DNA of 64,000 bases from Labia minor (Eukaryota; Arthropoda; Insecta; Dermaptera; Spongiphoridae). Both the position numbers and the translations under genes were made by a program. Below are positions 1 through 11,825 of the stretch, piece after piece; the first letter of the stretch is position 1; each line of letters begins with the position of its first letter. The notes below the pieces were generated by a model. The model worked only from the letters and a program-made list of their open reading frames with translations, was not told the origin of the DNA and searched no databases. The stretch is taken from NCBI GenBank assembly GCA_963082975.1, contig OY720346.1, forward strand, positions 48,766,296 through 48,830,295. The letters are read 5' to 3'.

Positions 1-1040
1 CATTTATTTTATCCAATTATAAGTTTCACCAATATATAGCTAATATTTTCTATATTAATTTTCAAATACAATGTTATCTTCCAATATATGATTAAAGTCG
101 AGTGGAAAAAAGTAAAAGGAAATAAAAATTTATTTTTTTTTTTGAATGAAACATATGGAAACACTCACTTGGATGGAAAATAGCAACCAATTAGAACTCT
201 GATTGCATTCGTTTATTTGCTCACTTCACCTTTCACCCTCCCCTCCATCCATCCAATACACATATAACACGTGCAATTCTATTCATTCATTTATTTATTC
301 ATTTGCACAAATGACACTTACAATTTGATTCAATTCCGTATGGAATTTAAATTTTATTTTTTAAGTGTATGATCCTTCTTTCAATTAAATCACCCTCTCC
401 CCTCCCCCTTCCTCTCATTGAACATTTTTCAATCTTATCTCAATAACAAATAAATGATATTAACCAAAATTAGCGAATCTATAAATAAATAATATAATAA
501 TGCATTAATTAAACATTATCTCTCTCACTCTCTCAGATTTTATATTAATGATAAAAATTTTTAACCACTTAAATTGTAAACAAAAAAATAAATAAATAAA
601 TTCTTAAAGATCAATTAGAAGAAATAAAACGGCTTTTAGAAATGACACTTAAAGTTATCGCAATTATTTATGACTTTAATTGAAAAATAAATGGATAGAT
701 TGGGTCATTTGATTAAATAAACAAAAAACAAAAAAAAAAAATAAATATATAAAAAAATAAAAAAAAAATAAAAAATGTAAGAGAGAAAATAAAATGCATC
801 ATCTGGTAACCCCCATTTATATAATAAACTTTTCAATTTAAATTTAAAAAGTTTAGGATATAATATTTTATAGGTAATCATTTTCTAAAATAAATTTACT
901 AAAAAGAATTTAATTGTGGAGATAAAATGGATATTTATTTTATTTTCTTTGTTAATATAGTGTATATAAATTTTTTTTTAATTATTCAATACCCATAAAT
1001 AGATGAAAACAATGAAATATATAAATATTCTTGAATTTTT
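1..1040. other. A+T-rich non-coding stretch
   Basis: No open frame of note and no recognisable element. It contains A/T homopolymers and short TTTA/ATAA runs. Small pyrimidine-rich patches near 225-260 and 390-420 stand out from the background but have no features I can interpret. Confidence 0.6.
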
Positions 1041-1069
1041 CTTTATCAAATAACTTGTTTATGAGAGGA

Positions 1070-1522
1070 AGATTTTTAACTATCGACGATTGGAATGGAA
1101 GGTGTTTTTACATCTCCACTAATTATGCATTTTGTTACTAGAAAAAAGTATTTTTAGAATGATGTCTCTCCGCCCGTCCCTCTGTCCATTGTGTGTGTAT
1201 AGATGTGTACAGCTCGAACGGCTCAATGGATTTTTATAAAATTTGGTATACTTAATGCATCGGTAGCATGAATTCATCAACTTTTGGTGTATATCCGGAA
1301 ACCAGAAGTGGTAGTTTACAAAGTATTAATTTTATATTCATTTAAAATATAGTAGTAATTAATAATTGAGTAATTAAACTAAAAATAAAAACCAAAATAA
1401 TATAATTTAGTCAAATTTTTTTTTTGGATACTTTATAAATACCATATATATATGTATAATGTTTGGAAATTTATTTATTTCAAATTGTGGGTCGATTCTG
1501 TGCCTGGCCACAGCTCATTTTT
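1070..1522 (+). repeat. R1 repeat copy 1 (diverged, Helentron-like)
   Basis: This is a diverged copy of the repeat best seen at 11826-12465. Shared landmarks in order are the TATCGACGAT start, the ATCTCCACTAATTATGCAT block, the CCGTCC-type tetranucleotide patch, GATGTGTACAGC..GAACGGCTCAA, the CCGGAAACCAGAAGTGG block, and a 3' end reading GTGGGTCGATTCTGTGCCTGGCCACAG. The middle-3' portion is shorter than in the 11.8-kb copy and lacks the paired TGACGTCA sites. No open frame; non-autonomous. Class is inferred, see the copy at 11.8 kb. Confidence 0.6.
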
Positions 1523-1550
1523 TTATTTAAAAAATTCATTTGATTTAATG

Positions 1551-1850
1551 CAGCGGTTGCCAAAGTGGTGGTCCACGGACCACTAGTGGTCCGCGAGAAA
1601 ATTTCGCTGGTCCGCAGAAAAATGTGGAATATACTTACTCATCATGTTAAGTTATGTTTTAAGATGCATTAAAACATATTTCAATACATAACAATACGTG
1701 ATAAGTTATAAAAACTCAATGTTTATGTGTTCTTTGATCACAATTTTTATTTATAAATATAGTTAACAGTTAAAAAATCCTATTAGTGGTCCGCGGGATT
1801 TAAATTATGAATTAACTGGTCCGTGAGGTCAAAAAGTTTGGCGACCGCTG
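1551..1850. mobile_element. hAT-type MITE, 300 bp, with 8-bp target duplication
   Basis: The termini CAGCGGTTGCCAAAGT and (reverse complement of the right end) CAGCGGTCGCCAAACT match at 14 of 16 positions. Identical 8-bp direct repeats ATTTAATG flank the element at 1543-1550 and 1851-1858. CAG-starting termini plus an 8-bp target duplication are hallmarks of the hAT superfamily. The interior has no coding potential, so this is a non-autonomous element needing a transposase from elsewhere. Several subterminal GGTCCGYG motifs occur near both ends, including an 18-bp perfect palindrome at 1576-1593. In hAT elements such motifs commonly serve as transposase binding sites; that role is inferred here. 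Confidence 0.92.
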
Positions 1851-1858
1851 ATTTAATG

Positions 1859-4130
1859 TGTATTTAGAAATTAATATAACCTATTTGATTAATAAAATAT
1901 GTTTAGAACTTTTATAATAGATATTATAATATTTAGAAAACAATTTCTTGATTCATCTACCATCAAAAAATATTATATTTTAATATTTCTTTTTTTCATA
2001 CTCTATGAATGTCGTTATGACACATTAATCTTGATTTTTCATTAATACCAAACCAATTTAAAAGTCCCCATAAAAGATTAAATCATGTACCATATACCAT
2101 GTATATATACGTGTATATATAATTGCAACTATTCATTTATTCAATATTCCCATTTTTGAGCTACTTCCATCCTTTTCAATTCTTTTCTAATTCCCTCTAA
2201 TATTAATAATATTTTATATGTCTACTTTATTATGGGTTTGCCCATCTGGAATTGTTTTCCAATTGGTTTTCCTATAGATAAACATTTCATCAATCTTTCT
2301 TCACCAATTCAAGCTAAATGCCCCACGATACCCTACCCATGCTCATCTTAACTTTATCGAAGGAAAGAAAGCATGATTAATCTATTCTCATATAAAAAAA
2401 AATCTTTTTAATATAGTATAATACAACAGGTTTTGAAATATTCTTAACCTTATTTGTGTGAACAAAAATACAATATATATAACTAAATTTTATTAAAAAT
2501 TTTTAGAATTTTATATTTACTATCGTGACCGATTTCATCCATATCTGGCGAAATTTTCAAAGCTAGTATTTTAATAACTGGAATAATTAAACAATCAAAT
2601 ATCAATCAATAGTAATAATAATAATAAATTAAATTCCTATCACAATAAAACAACAATCAATTGATGTATTAAGGAGAATGGTTTAGAATAACAAAAAAAT
2701 AATATAACAATAATAAAAATAATAATCTAAGTAAATAATAAAATAAATTTTCAAATCAAGTCCTAACATTTTTCAAATCTACAATATAAATTCTTAGTAT
2801 TTTTATTTGAATATAAATTTTAAAATTTTTTAAACATCTAATGGGCATTCTCTGTAATACTGAACTATATATTTTGTATATACTATAATATCAATATATA
2901 GATAATTATATAAAATAAATTTAACGATTAGAAAACAAACACTATAAATAAAAGGAAAAAATATTATAAATAAATAAATAATGAAAACATACTGTTCTAT
3001 TTATTATTTATCGTTTTTTTTTGTAGTTGTAAAAAAATATTAATAATGAAATTAAAACAAAAAGACCAATCTTTTTTTATTATTATTATATTTTTTTAAA
3101 TTATTATTTTACTTTATTCAAATATGGTTTGTGTCAAAACTAAACAAAAAAAATGTTATTAAAAAAAGATTTTTCAATTATTTAAAAAAATAAAATAAAA
3201 ATCTGTATATATAAATTTAGATATATCTATATGTATATCTATATATATTCATTTTAAAACACAATCGATTAACAAGTTTGTATTATTTAATAATAATAAA
3301 AAAAATTCTATCAAATATAGATGTGTACTATATATATATAGATATATATATCGATTGAATGGAACTGAATTGAAAAGAGATAATCAATCGCAAATAAACA
3401 AATAACAGAAAATCAGAGACATAAAAATAAAAAATAAAATAAAAAACATATATATATATATATATGTGTAAAATAATAATTATATTATTTTAATATTCCT
3501 AAGTTGGTATCACAATTTATTATTATTATGAATATGAATTATTGATAAATAAATAATATTAATTATATTAATTTAATATTTCTAAGTTTGTATCACAACA
3601 ATTAGACGGAATTGTTGTGTGATAAGGTTAGGTAAATTAGATTTTATACTCTTAAGTTATTTAGTTATTAATAAGATAAGATAAGAATTGACTATAAACA
3701 CCAATTTGTTTTTAGGTAAGAATATATTATTGTATTTATTGCAAATATTTAAAAAAATTTTCTAATGTAATAAAATGTTTTTAGCAAACAAATCTGTCTA
3801 TAGTCCTTTTGATTAAACCAAACATCTTATATATATATTTAAAAATTACATTTGAATGTCGTTTAATTTCTCTTTATTTAAAAAAAAAATTAGAAATAAT
3901 AACAAATTAAAGTATTAGATTGAATTTTTCTTTAAGAAAAAAATAGGAATAAAATAGGATTTTCATCATATTGTATAAATAATTATTTATTTATTTAAAA
4001 GAGTAACTTAGAGAAGTTTGGATAAGAAAACCTTGTAAATAAATGTAATAAACGGATATGTTATTATGAGCTACATGTCTATTTTGGAATATGTTAGAGT
4101 CGGCATATTTTCAATGATCAAAAAAAAAAA
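1859..4130. other. A+T-rich non-coding stretch
   Basis: No recognisable gene or element. It holds many A/T runs, short ATA palindromes near 3205-3250 and 3325-3350, and a TA dinucleotide tract near 3450-3466. I see nothing else in it. Confidence 0.55.
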
Positions 4131-4134
4131 TTAG

Positions 4135-4370
4135 CTGGAGTGTCTCCACTCAACTATCTCGCAATTTGAATTGGATTAAATAACATAATATATTATATTT
4201 AAATTAAATTTAATTAATTATAAATTATAAATAATAAATATTAAACCAGCGCATGTTTGTTTTTTTATTGATAGCACCATGGCACGTGTTGGCGCGTGAG
4301 ATTTGCAGTGTAAAAAATTAATTCTGGTACTTTCAGCGATTCAATCAAGCTGAAATTCTATAAATAATTT
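4135..4370 (+). repeat. R4 dispersed repeat, copy 1
   Basis: It shares the terminal block CTGGAGTGTCTCCACTC..ACTATCTCGCAA, a following TTAATTAAATT-rich section, the ACCAGCGCATGTTTG block and CGGTACTTTCAGCG-like block with the copy at 24.05 kb. The terminus contains a small stem-loop, GAGTG-tctc-CACTC. No open frame. I cannot assign it to a class; shorter copies of the terminal part lie at 38.2, 43.6 and 57.2 kb in the opposite orientation. Confidence 0.7.
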
Positions 4371-4375
4371 TAATT

Positions 4376-5516
4376 AAGAATAATCAAAATATTATTATTA
4401 TTATTATTATTATTATCATCTCAAAGCACAAACTTAGACATAAAATGTGTAAAATGATATTCTCTATAAATATCATCATTGATTTAATTTCAAATATTAT
4501 AAGAATAAAAAAAAATTGATTAAAACAATTTATGATGTTGAAAGAATCTCTTTTAATTTATTATTTACGATCTTAACAAAATGTGTTACATTTAGACACA
4601 CAATTTGTAGGTCTAACGATTCGAGATTATAAATAGGATTGCAAAGAACCAATGTGATATACATATCATTTTAAAAGTATATATCTTATTCTTAATTTTA
4701 TATGTAATTTTTCTGAAAATTGTTCAAATTACGATTTTACTAGTATTTTTTAAAAAATATAATCATATATCTACTTTTATTATTGAAAGTAAAAAAAAAT
4801 AATATTAATGTTTTTTCTACAATTTTTTTAACGGTAAAATTATCATTTCTTACAATAAAACCTACCATAATATATTATATATGAAAACAAATGTTCTATT
4901 CAGGAAAACCACACATCCTGAACACAAAACATATTTAAATTGCTATTAATTATTGTTTTTGTTATTCATAATTATATCATTTAATGGCTGAGTTGTTTTT
5001 TTTTTTTTGTTTATTTATTTATTTATTCCAAATGTATATTTACATAAAATGTTTCCATTAATTTCTATTAACATTTTACACATATAATATTAAAATCGTT
5101 AATCCATAATATATTATTATCTTTAAAAAATTAAGATTATATAAGTAGTTATTTAAATAAATAATACCTTTCTATATTTTCCAAATAGTTAATTTTCCAA
5201 ATGGTCAAACATACCCAAAACTACTATCTAATTATTCAGATTATATCCGGAAAATTTGAGTTTAGAAAAAAACAATAATATTTTTTCTATATTTTATTAT
5301 ATATTAATATTTAATATTATATTATTATTAATTTAATTAATTAAACGATTATCATTTTTAGTGGTCCTCTGAATTATCCAACACCATTTTATTAAGTTTA
5401 CATAACTATTTGAAAATACCAAAAATAATAATCAGTGCCGGTCATTAATTTAATCATTATGAAGATAGAAATGATGAAATATTGAAAAATTAAATATTAT
5501 ATTTTATTTATTATTT
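4376..5516. other. A+T-rich non-coding stretch with ATT microsatellite
   Basis: It contains an (ATT)n tract at about 4389-4416. The rest is A+T-rich sequence without recognisable genes or repeats. Confidence 0.55.
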
Positions 5517-5725
5517 TTATTAGTCAGTGGAGTACCTAGAACTTTTGCCGCCCGAGGCGATCTCCAGTTTGCCGCCCTTTCCATTTTAAGTCAATCAAAT
5601 AGTGGTTTTTATAAATTAATACACATAAATAAATTATTAAGTTATTTAATCAATATTAATTAATACACAGAGAGTAAATTTTTTTACACATATTTGTATG
5701 CACTCGTAAACATATTTATATAATA

Positions 5726-6740
5726 CTAGCTGCTCTGTAAGCAAATTTACTCAAAAACTAATCAAGCTAGGACTTCGAAATTTGGTACACTGATATTATT
5801 CACAGTTTGTAGATTTCTATCAAAATTTCGTCAAAATCGGTTAACCGGAAGTGGTACTTTACCTACACTGGTTGCGTTTACCTTTCAAGTAAAGTACCAG
5901 TTTGTTTCGAGATATTTGCTTCATATTTTGTATATAGATTTGAAAATATGAAAAAAATTGAGATAACAAATTTCATCATGATCTGACTACCGGAAGTGAC
6001 ATTTTACCTATACAAGTAGCGTTTCTTTTTTACCGACCGACGATAGTAAGGGAGGTATTGTTTTCACACCAAATTTCACCTATGGATATTTTTAGGTACA
6101 TATCTCCACGAATCATGCATTTTCTTAACAGAAAAAAGTATTTTTAGCATGATGTCTGTCCGTCCGTCCGTCCGTATAGATGTGTACAGCCTGAACGGCT
6201 CAACGGATTTTGATGAAATTTGGTATATTTACTTAATACATCAGTAGGATGAATTGATCAACTTTTGGTGCAAATCCGGAAACCGGAAGTGCTAGTATTG
6301 CCGATCGAAGAGAGGAAGTGAAGGGTTATTTTCATATCAAATTTCACGTGAGGACATATCTCCACGTGTTATGCACTTTGTATTGGTTTTAACCTCGAGA
6401 AAAATCATCTTCATTAGTTTTTTCTTAATTTAAAATTATATGACGTCACCCAGCACTTCATGACGTCACAGCCAGCCCTTATATATTATAAATAAAAAAA
6501 AAAATTTATATTATATCCATATCTGTTTTTTTTTACATTTAAAATATCAGTTAACCGGAAGTAGCACTTTATTCTATATATATATATATGTTACCAAATA
6601 TCAAATTTGACACCAATAAACTAATACGAACTGGCTCTTTATCAATACCAAGTTTACACATTCTAAATATTCATTCACAACTCTTTATACCTATTTATAT
6701 GCGGGAAAGTCTAGGGGAGGACACTCCCGCTTATTACAAC
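5726..6740 (-). mobile_element. R2 Helitron-like repeat nested in hAT element
   Basis: The left edge is CTAGCTGCTCTG preceded by A. Read on the minus strand this is ..GAGCAGCTAG followed by T, the form expected of a Helitron 3' end. The right edge carries GGGAGGACACTCCCG, which on the minus strand reads CGGGAGTGTCCTCCC and matches the start of the 51.75-kb copy. The body holds repeated ACCGGAAGTGG blocks and TCGGTTAACCGG. It is interrupted by R1 at about 6027-6545; the R2 text resumes afterwards with CAGTTAACCGGAAGTAGCAC. No coding frame. Confidence 0.6.
6027..6545 (+). repeat. R1 repeat copy 2, inserted in R2
   Basis: The start TTACCGACCGACGATAGTAAG is essentially identical to the 11.83-kb copy. 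It continues through (CCGT)n, GATGTGTACAGC, CCGGAAACCGGAAGTG and two TGACGTCA palindromes (6441-6448 and 6461-6468) to CCATATCTGTTTTTT. It lacks the final block with the CGTCGGTCGGT inverted repeat that ends the 11.8-kb copy, so it is 3'-truncated or the insertion boundary lies before it. Confidence 0.65.
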
Positions 6741-6834
6741 TATAACTAAATATAAAAAATGCCGCCCCAAGATAAGTGCCGCCCGGTGCTGACCGCACCC
6801 ACCGCCCCCTCTTAGGTACGCCACTGTTATTAGT

Positions 6835-7555
6835 AAAACATTAATTTAAAATTTAATTCATTTTAAATTACAACCTAATTTTCAACATAATAATTATTTA
6901 TTTAACTAAGAATACTAAATTTATTTTAAGTAAAATATTCTTCCAAAATTATAACCTAAAAACAACCGTCAATGTCAATATGGATAAGGATTTTTTACTA
7001 AACCAACACGAAAAACAATATATTTTTTTCCTGTACTTGGTGAGATTTGTACCCTTTCAGTTAAGAATATCTAATATTGCAACATTTTTGCACTGATTTT
7101 CTGACTAGATAATTTCTATTTATACTAATTTTTTTTAATATTTTATTTATATTTAAATAAAAATTTTCCATTTACTTCTAAAATGTAAGATTTAAAAAGC
7201 ATAAAAATAAGTAAATTATTAATTATTACTTACTGTAATGATTTTTTTATGTATAATTATCTTTTCTATCGTATTCAGAATTTTTTTTTTATTATTATAT
7301 AATAGAATAATTTTTTAAAAAAATTATAAATGTGGTACACAAATACTCATAAAATTAATACTTTAAATATTATTATTATTATTATTATTATTATTTATTT
7401 ATTTATTTTTTATGGTTAAAAAGAGAATCATTTAAATTGGACCCACATGTCTACAAATATTTTTTTTTTTTTTTTTTTAAAAAGATTCATTGGATATGAT
7501 TTTGTAGAATAAGAAGTTGGTAGGTTCTTGTTATTTTTATTTTTTTTTTTGTTTC
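6835..7555. other. A+T-rich non-coding stretch with ATT microsatellite
   Basis: It contains (ATT)n at about 7368-7394 followed by TTTA repeats, and a T-run near 7461-7478. No gene or element is recognised. Confidence 0.55.
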
Positions 7556-8060
7556 TTTACCCTCCAAGACTTTTCTAAAGAGAGTAGGAAACAGTGCGGG
7601 GTGAGAGGAGAAAGAGAGAGAGAGAGAGAAAAGCGTGCATTTTTATGATTTGCATAAAGTTATTATTATTGCCAAAGCTATAAAAGCGACATGGCTACAC
7701 ACACCCACACCCACACCCTCACACACGCATACATTCAACCAAGAAAACTGGTCCAGGAAAAGAACAGAACGCGGACGCGCACACACGAATAAGTCATTTA
7801 TTTTATTAAATAATAATTTTATTTATGCCAAAAATTTACTAGGTCATTTTCTGTTTTATTTAATTCATGAATATAAATTGAATTTACGAAATCCTGTCCG
7901 TTTTCTGCCCATCTCATTTACTCCCCTCTTAACTCCTACAGTCTCTTCTATTCCCACCCACACACAAACACCCCAACCTACTACTGTAGACCCTAAATCG
8001 TTGCATTATAAAAATATAATTAATTGCAGCTGTGTCCCCAAGGGACACAAAAGAATGTTT
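7556..8060. other. Unique G+C-richer island with GA and CA tracts
   Basis: It contains (GA)n at about 7612-7629, a segment TTTTATGATTTGCATAAAG with a POU-octamer-like ATTTGCAT, TATAAAAG at 7679-7686, CA-rich repeats around 7695-7730 and a C-rich patch at 7905-7990. An open frame of 176 codons (7635-8165, plus) crosses this, but its composition is simple-sequence driven (His/Thr/Pro runs from the CA tract) and it resembles no family I know. The island could be a regulatory element or exon; there is no direct evidence. Confidence 0.3.
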
Positions 8061-8488
8061 ACAATTGATATTAGACTCGTCTCAATAGAAACCCTGAATG
8101 CAATTAGAAAGGGGAGGAAATTATGTTTTTTTTTAAAGATGAATTCAATTAAGGTTTGCAAATGACAGAATAAATAATTTATTAGGAGGATAAATAAATA
8201 TAGACAGTATAAAAAAGAATTAATAAATGAATTGAATTGAATTAAACTACATATAAACGATACACAAAGTTAATTAAATGGGCTTTTCAAAATTCAATTA
8301 AAATAAAATTTTTACATTTAAATTCCAGTTTAAAAAATTTAATAAAAATAGTTTATCAATCAATATATAATTTAACTAATTTACTGAGTAAATAGTTAAT
8401 AATAATAATAAATAATATAAAGAAGAAAGGTAAGTTTTAATGATAGAATTGGAAAATTTACAATCGTATATATTTATTTTAAATGAAA

Positions 8489-8637
8489 ATCCCCCAGGAT
8501 CAAAATTGGGAAAGCTACTTGATAGCGGTTCCGATCAAAAAATCAAGGACCTGTTCTACTGATCATAAGACACCTAATTAATATAACCGACTTGATAGGC
8601 GTTGTCCTTGCGTAGGACCTACAAAATCAGTTTTTTT
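8489..8637 (+). repeat. SINE 3' portion (tRNA-SINE family, copy A)
   Basis: It shares with 44.53-44.77 kb the blocks GGATCAAAATTGGGAA, CTACTGATCATAAGACACC, TAATTAATAT, TTGATAGG and a 3' end reading CCTACAAAATCAG followed by a T run. The 5' tRNA-like head is missing, so this is a 5'-truncated copy. Confidence 0.7.
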
Positions 8638-8654
8638 TTAAATTTATTTTAAAT

Positions 8655-8930
8655 GGAATTATAGTCATAAAACCGGGGAGGAGGACAAGTGGCTTGAATG
8701 GGTGAGGAAAGCCGATCAAATGTATATAGGGGGAAGCTAACTAGGAAAAGTCCAAAGAGTAGCCAATAACGCGATGATAAGGAATTATAAAGGTAGATTT
8801 GAGGAATTAGAAGAGGATAACAATTGGATGGAAATATTTCAGAATAGAAACTTGAAAAATGTGGTTGTTTTGCGACAACCAAGAATTTATTAGTTTCATA
8901 GAACCATAGAAATAGATACCAAATAATTAT
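8655..8930 (+). pseudogene. Degenerate LINE-1-family (L-A) 3' end
   Basis: DNA similarity to the LINE ends at 15.6 and 37.5 kb runs through GACAAGTGGCTTGAATGGG, AATTGGATGGAAATATTTCAG, AAAAATGTGGTTGTTT and CATAGAACCATAGA. The reading frame is broken in several places. It encodes remnants of the C-terminal tail of a reverse transcriptase protein. The long minus-strand frame at 8649-8933 is only the antisense of this. Confidence 0.6.
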
Positions 8931-8934
8931 CAAT

Positions 8935-11270
8935 AATGAATCTGTACAACTTTCAAAATCTTACAATTGGTAATATAATATTTTCAATTTGATTGTTGAA
9001 GCATAAAGAAAATATAATTCATAGCGCAATTTGTACACTTTAGAGCTTTTTCTTTATGAATTAAATATTCATAGAAAAAGAAACAGCCTTCCTTATTTTG
9101 AGAATAATCCTGTGCTTTGTTCTGGACATTGAATTATTTTCGAATGAAAAATGAACGGTTTAACTCGTTTAAGTAAACCCACTATCCTCTCCCACTCTTT
9201 ATTCCAAATATCATAGATTTTTCTTTTCATATGCTTAAGAGATTAATATATTAATTTTCCGGTTATTACTCGTATAATCCATATGACAAATAATTGTATA
9301 AGAATAACATATGTATTAAAATTACAAACCACTTCCTTCAATATTTTAATGTACCTTGTAAGCTTGCTTGGTAATCACTATCCTTTCCTTTATTTTTTCA
9401 CCCCAATATTTCTTTTGTACAAACCAACTGCTCAATCATTTAAAATAATGATTTAATACCGTTCACCCTTACTTTTAGCAATTATTATCTCCTAATCAAA
9501 TGGAAACGCTTCTCTCAATATAAACATCCAAGTCACATGATTAACCTTTAAATAGTAATAATAATAATAATAATAATATTTAATATTCTATACTATATAT
9601 TTACCAATTATATATTTTTCTTTTTGAAATGTCTTTTCATATGATTTATTAACTTATGAAAGAGATTTATTTCATTATTTTTAGATAATTATTGATTTAT
9701 GTATTTTCCACTACTTTTATTATAGTAAAAATATTTCCCAAATACCCTACCCCTCTCACGTTTTACATAATTAAGAAATTTTTAAGAAAAAAAAAATTCA
9801 TTGAAATTGGATTTAATTCAGAAAACATTAAGTTAATACTTTCAAATGATATAATTATATTTAAAATCACTTAATCTTTTTGAAATCACTAAAGGACATT
9901 AACTTGAAATTTATTAAATAAGTTGAACATTATACTATTTATTATATAATATTATTAATAAGTTATAAATCTAACATTTAAAAAATATATTCATAATTAT
10001 ATAATTCGAAAACACAAACTTAAAGTTTGTTTATGGTTCTTAGATTATTTTTCAATGAATTATTAAAAAAAAATATTATTTTTTTTATAAAGTAAATAAG
10101 TAGAACTAAAATAAAATCGAGAAAAATTACGATCATCATTGGTCTAACAATTACGTTTTTTGAGAAGAAAGATTAGGGTAAGTTTGTTTTTAAAGAAATT
10201 GGAAAAGACCAAATACATTAAGTAAACAATATTCAGGTTGACGGCAGAAAATTTGGAGATTAGAAATTGGATTAATTGGAAAGATGTTGATCTGTAGCAC
10301 CATGCACGACAGTTCGTATGTCTAGAGGAAAATAAATCATGACATTATTGTTAGACAAGAAGCCAGCATGGTTTCTTAAATTATGTAGTTTTTGGTTGTG
10401 GCAACTGATAATTTGGATTTTTTCGAATTTCGAAGCATTTACACTAAACTTTTATTTAATTGGGTCTTAAAAATTTTCAAATCAGTCCCAGATATTGTGA
10501 AAATTCATTGCCTCTCCTCTCATCAACATTCTTTTGTTAACGTCCTGATGTATTGCATACCAAAATACCGAATGTAAATATAAACAGTACTATCTCCTAA
10601 ATACAGACTGTTTCCCAATTGTTTTCCGTAAAAAAACCTCACTAGCCTTTCTTCATCCATAAAAACCATGTGACCACTCCAAATAATCTTCATTTTATGA
10701 ATCTATATTTTGCTTTGTTTTTTTTTTGAGAGCATAGAGTATCGTAATCATAATTTTCTGTTATGAAAACACCGTCATTTCCTTTGATCCAAAATATTTT
10801 TGGATCATAAACGTTAGGAAAAGTTTTTATTTTAAATTCTCTGAATCTATTCTTGTCTCTTAAGTTAAAGTGCAGCCAAATACTATATAATTATTGTTTT
10901 CTTCAAGATTTAATCGAATATTACCTGTGTGCTTCACATTCAAGTTAATTAATTGAGAGATAGATATAATAAATTATGAAATTAATAATGAAATTAAATG
11001 AGCAAGATAAATAAATTTATATATGTACTTTTTCCCAGTTAATTTAAAAATAAAATACATATAATTTATACTTATTTTACATACAATTTATACGAATATT
11101 TTAGAATTTTTTATTTAATAAATGATAAAAATAATAATAATAATATATTTATATAAAAATCATCAAGTTAATAAGTATGCCTTTTATCGAGTTATTAGTG
11201 GTTGAATGAAACCCAGTCATTAGTTTTGATTAAAAGTAAACCATAATATATCTTTCATTAAACTAACGTG
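8935..11270. other. A+T-rich non-coding stretch
   Basis: No recognisable gene or element. An (AAT)n patch lies near 9557-9578. Small open frames at 9692-9874 and 10392-10577 have no recognisable content. A patch near 10290-10345 is less A+T-rich, but I cannot interpret it. Confidence 0.5.
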
Positions 11271-11274
11271 TTCA

Positions 11275-11420
11275 ATCAACGAACGAATTATTTTTTCATC
11301 AAAGAGAGAGGAGAGAAAAGGCGGAGTTCTCGTATACACACGCCTATTGATTAAGCCACTTGGAGCAGGATTTTTTTCCTTTTTTATTTGCTTCTTGGTC
11401 GTTTTTCAAACTATCAATAC
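11275..11420. other. Short unique G+C-richer island
   Basis: It contains a purine run (AGAGAGAGGAGAGAAAAGG) followed by GCGGAGTTCTCG and CGCCTATTGATTAAGCCACT, then a T-rich tract. It is not repeated elsewhere in the window. Candidate conserved non-coding element only. Confidence 0.2.
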
Positions 11421-11825
11421 GCAACGTAAAATACTTTTTACCCTCTTTATAGTACATAATCAAGTAATCTCTATTTGGTAAAGGATTTTACGGAAAATAC
11501 TTTCCAAATGTACACATTAAATTGTAAATTTAAGTTTGAAATTGGATATCCTGGTTAGCTCGATCACAAGAATATTTGTTTTGAAATAATACAAACAAAT
11601 ATCATAATTTGGTCTTTTTGGTGAACATTACAGATTAAAGAATTAGAGTTGATCAAGGAAATAAGTATTTTGGTTTATATCTATAATACGAGAGTCCTAT
11701 AAAACCTCAAAATCAAAATTTGTAAAACTTTTTCAAATTAAAACTATATAACTTGATCTTTTTGTCCTCTTATTTGATCATAGTATACCAATATTAATGA
11801 AACTATAATACCTATACTATAGAAT

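Larger units (their letters stand above)
5525..6826. mobile_element. hAT-type element carrying nested insertions
   Basis: The ends CAGTGGAGTACCTAGA and (reverse complement) CAGTGGCGTACCTAAG form terminal inverted repeats. Perfect 8-bp direct repeats TTATTAGT flank them at 5517-5524 and 6827-6834, which defines a hAT insertion of 1302 bp. Only about 200 bp at the left and 90 bp at the right look like the original element (GCCGCCC-rich subterminal sequence at both ends). The rest is filled by an R2 repeat, itself interrupted by an R1 repeat. No transposase frame is present, so it was probably a short non-autonomous element before being invaded. Confidence 0.88.

Noticed and set aside
7635..8165. 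The longest open frame (176 codons, plus) as a gene
   Set aside because: Its sequence is shaped by CA and A/T tracts (His/Thr/Pro runs, then Lys/Asn/Ile), has no domain I know and no supporting splice or promoter context beyond chance.
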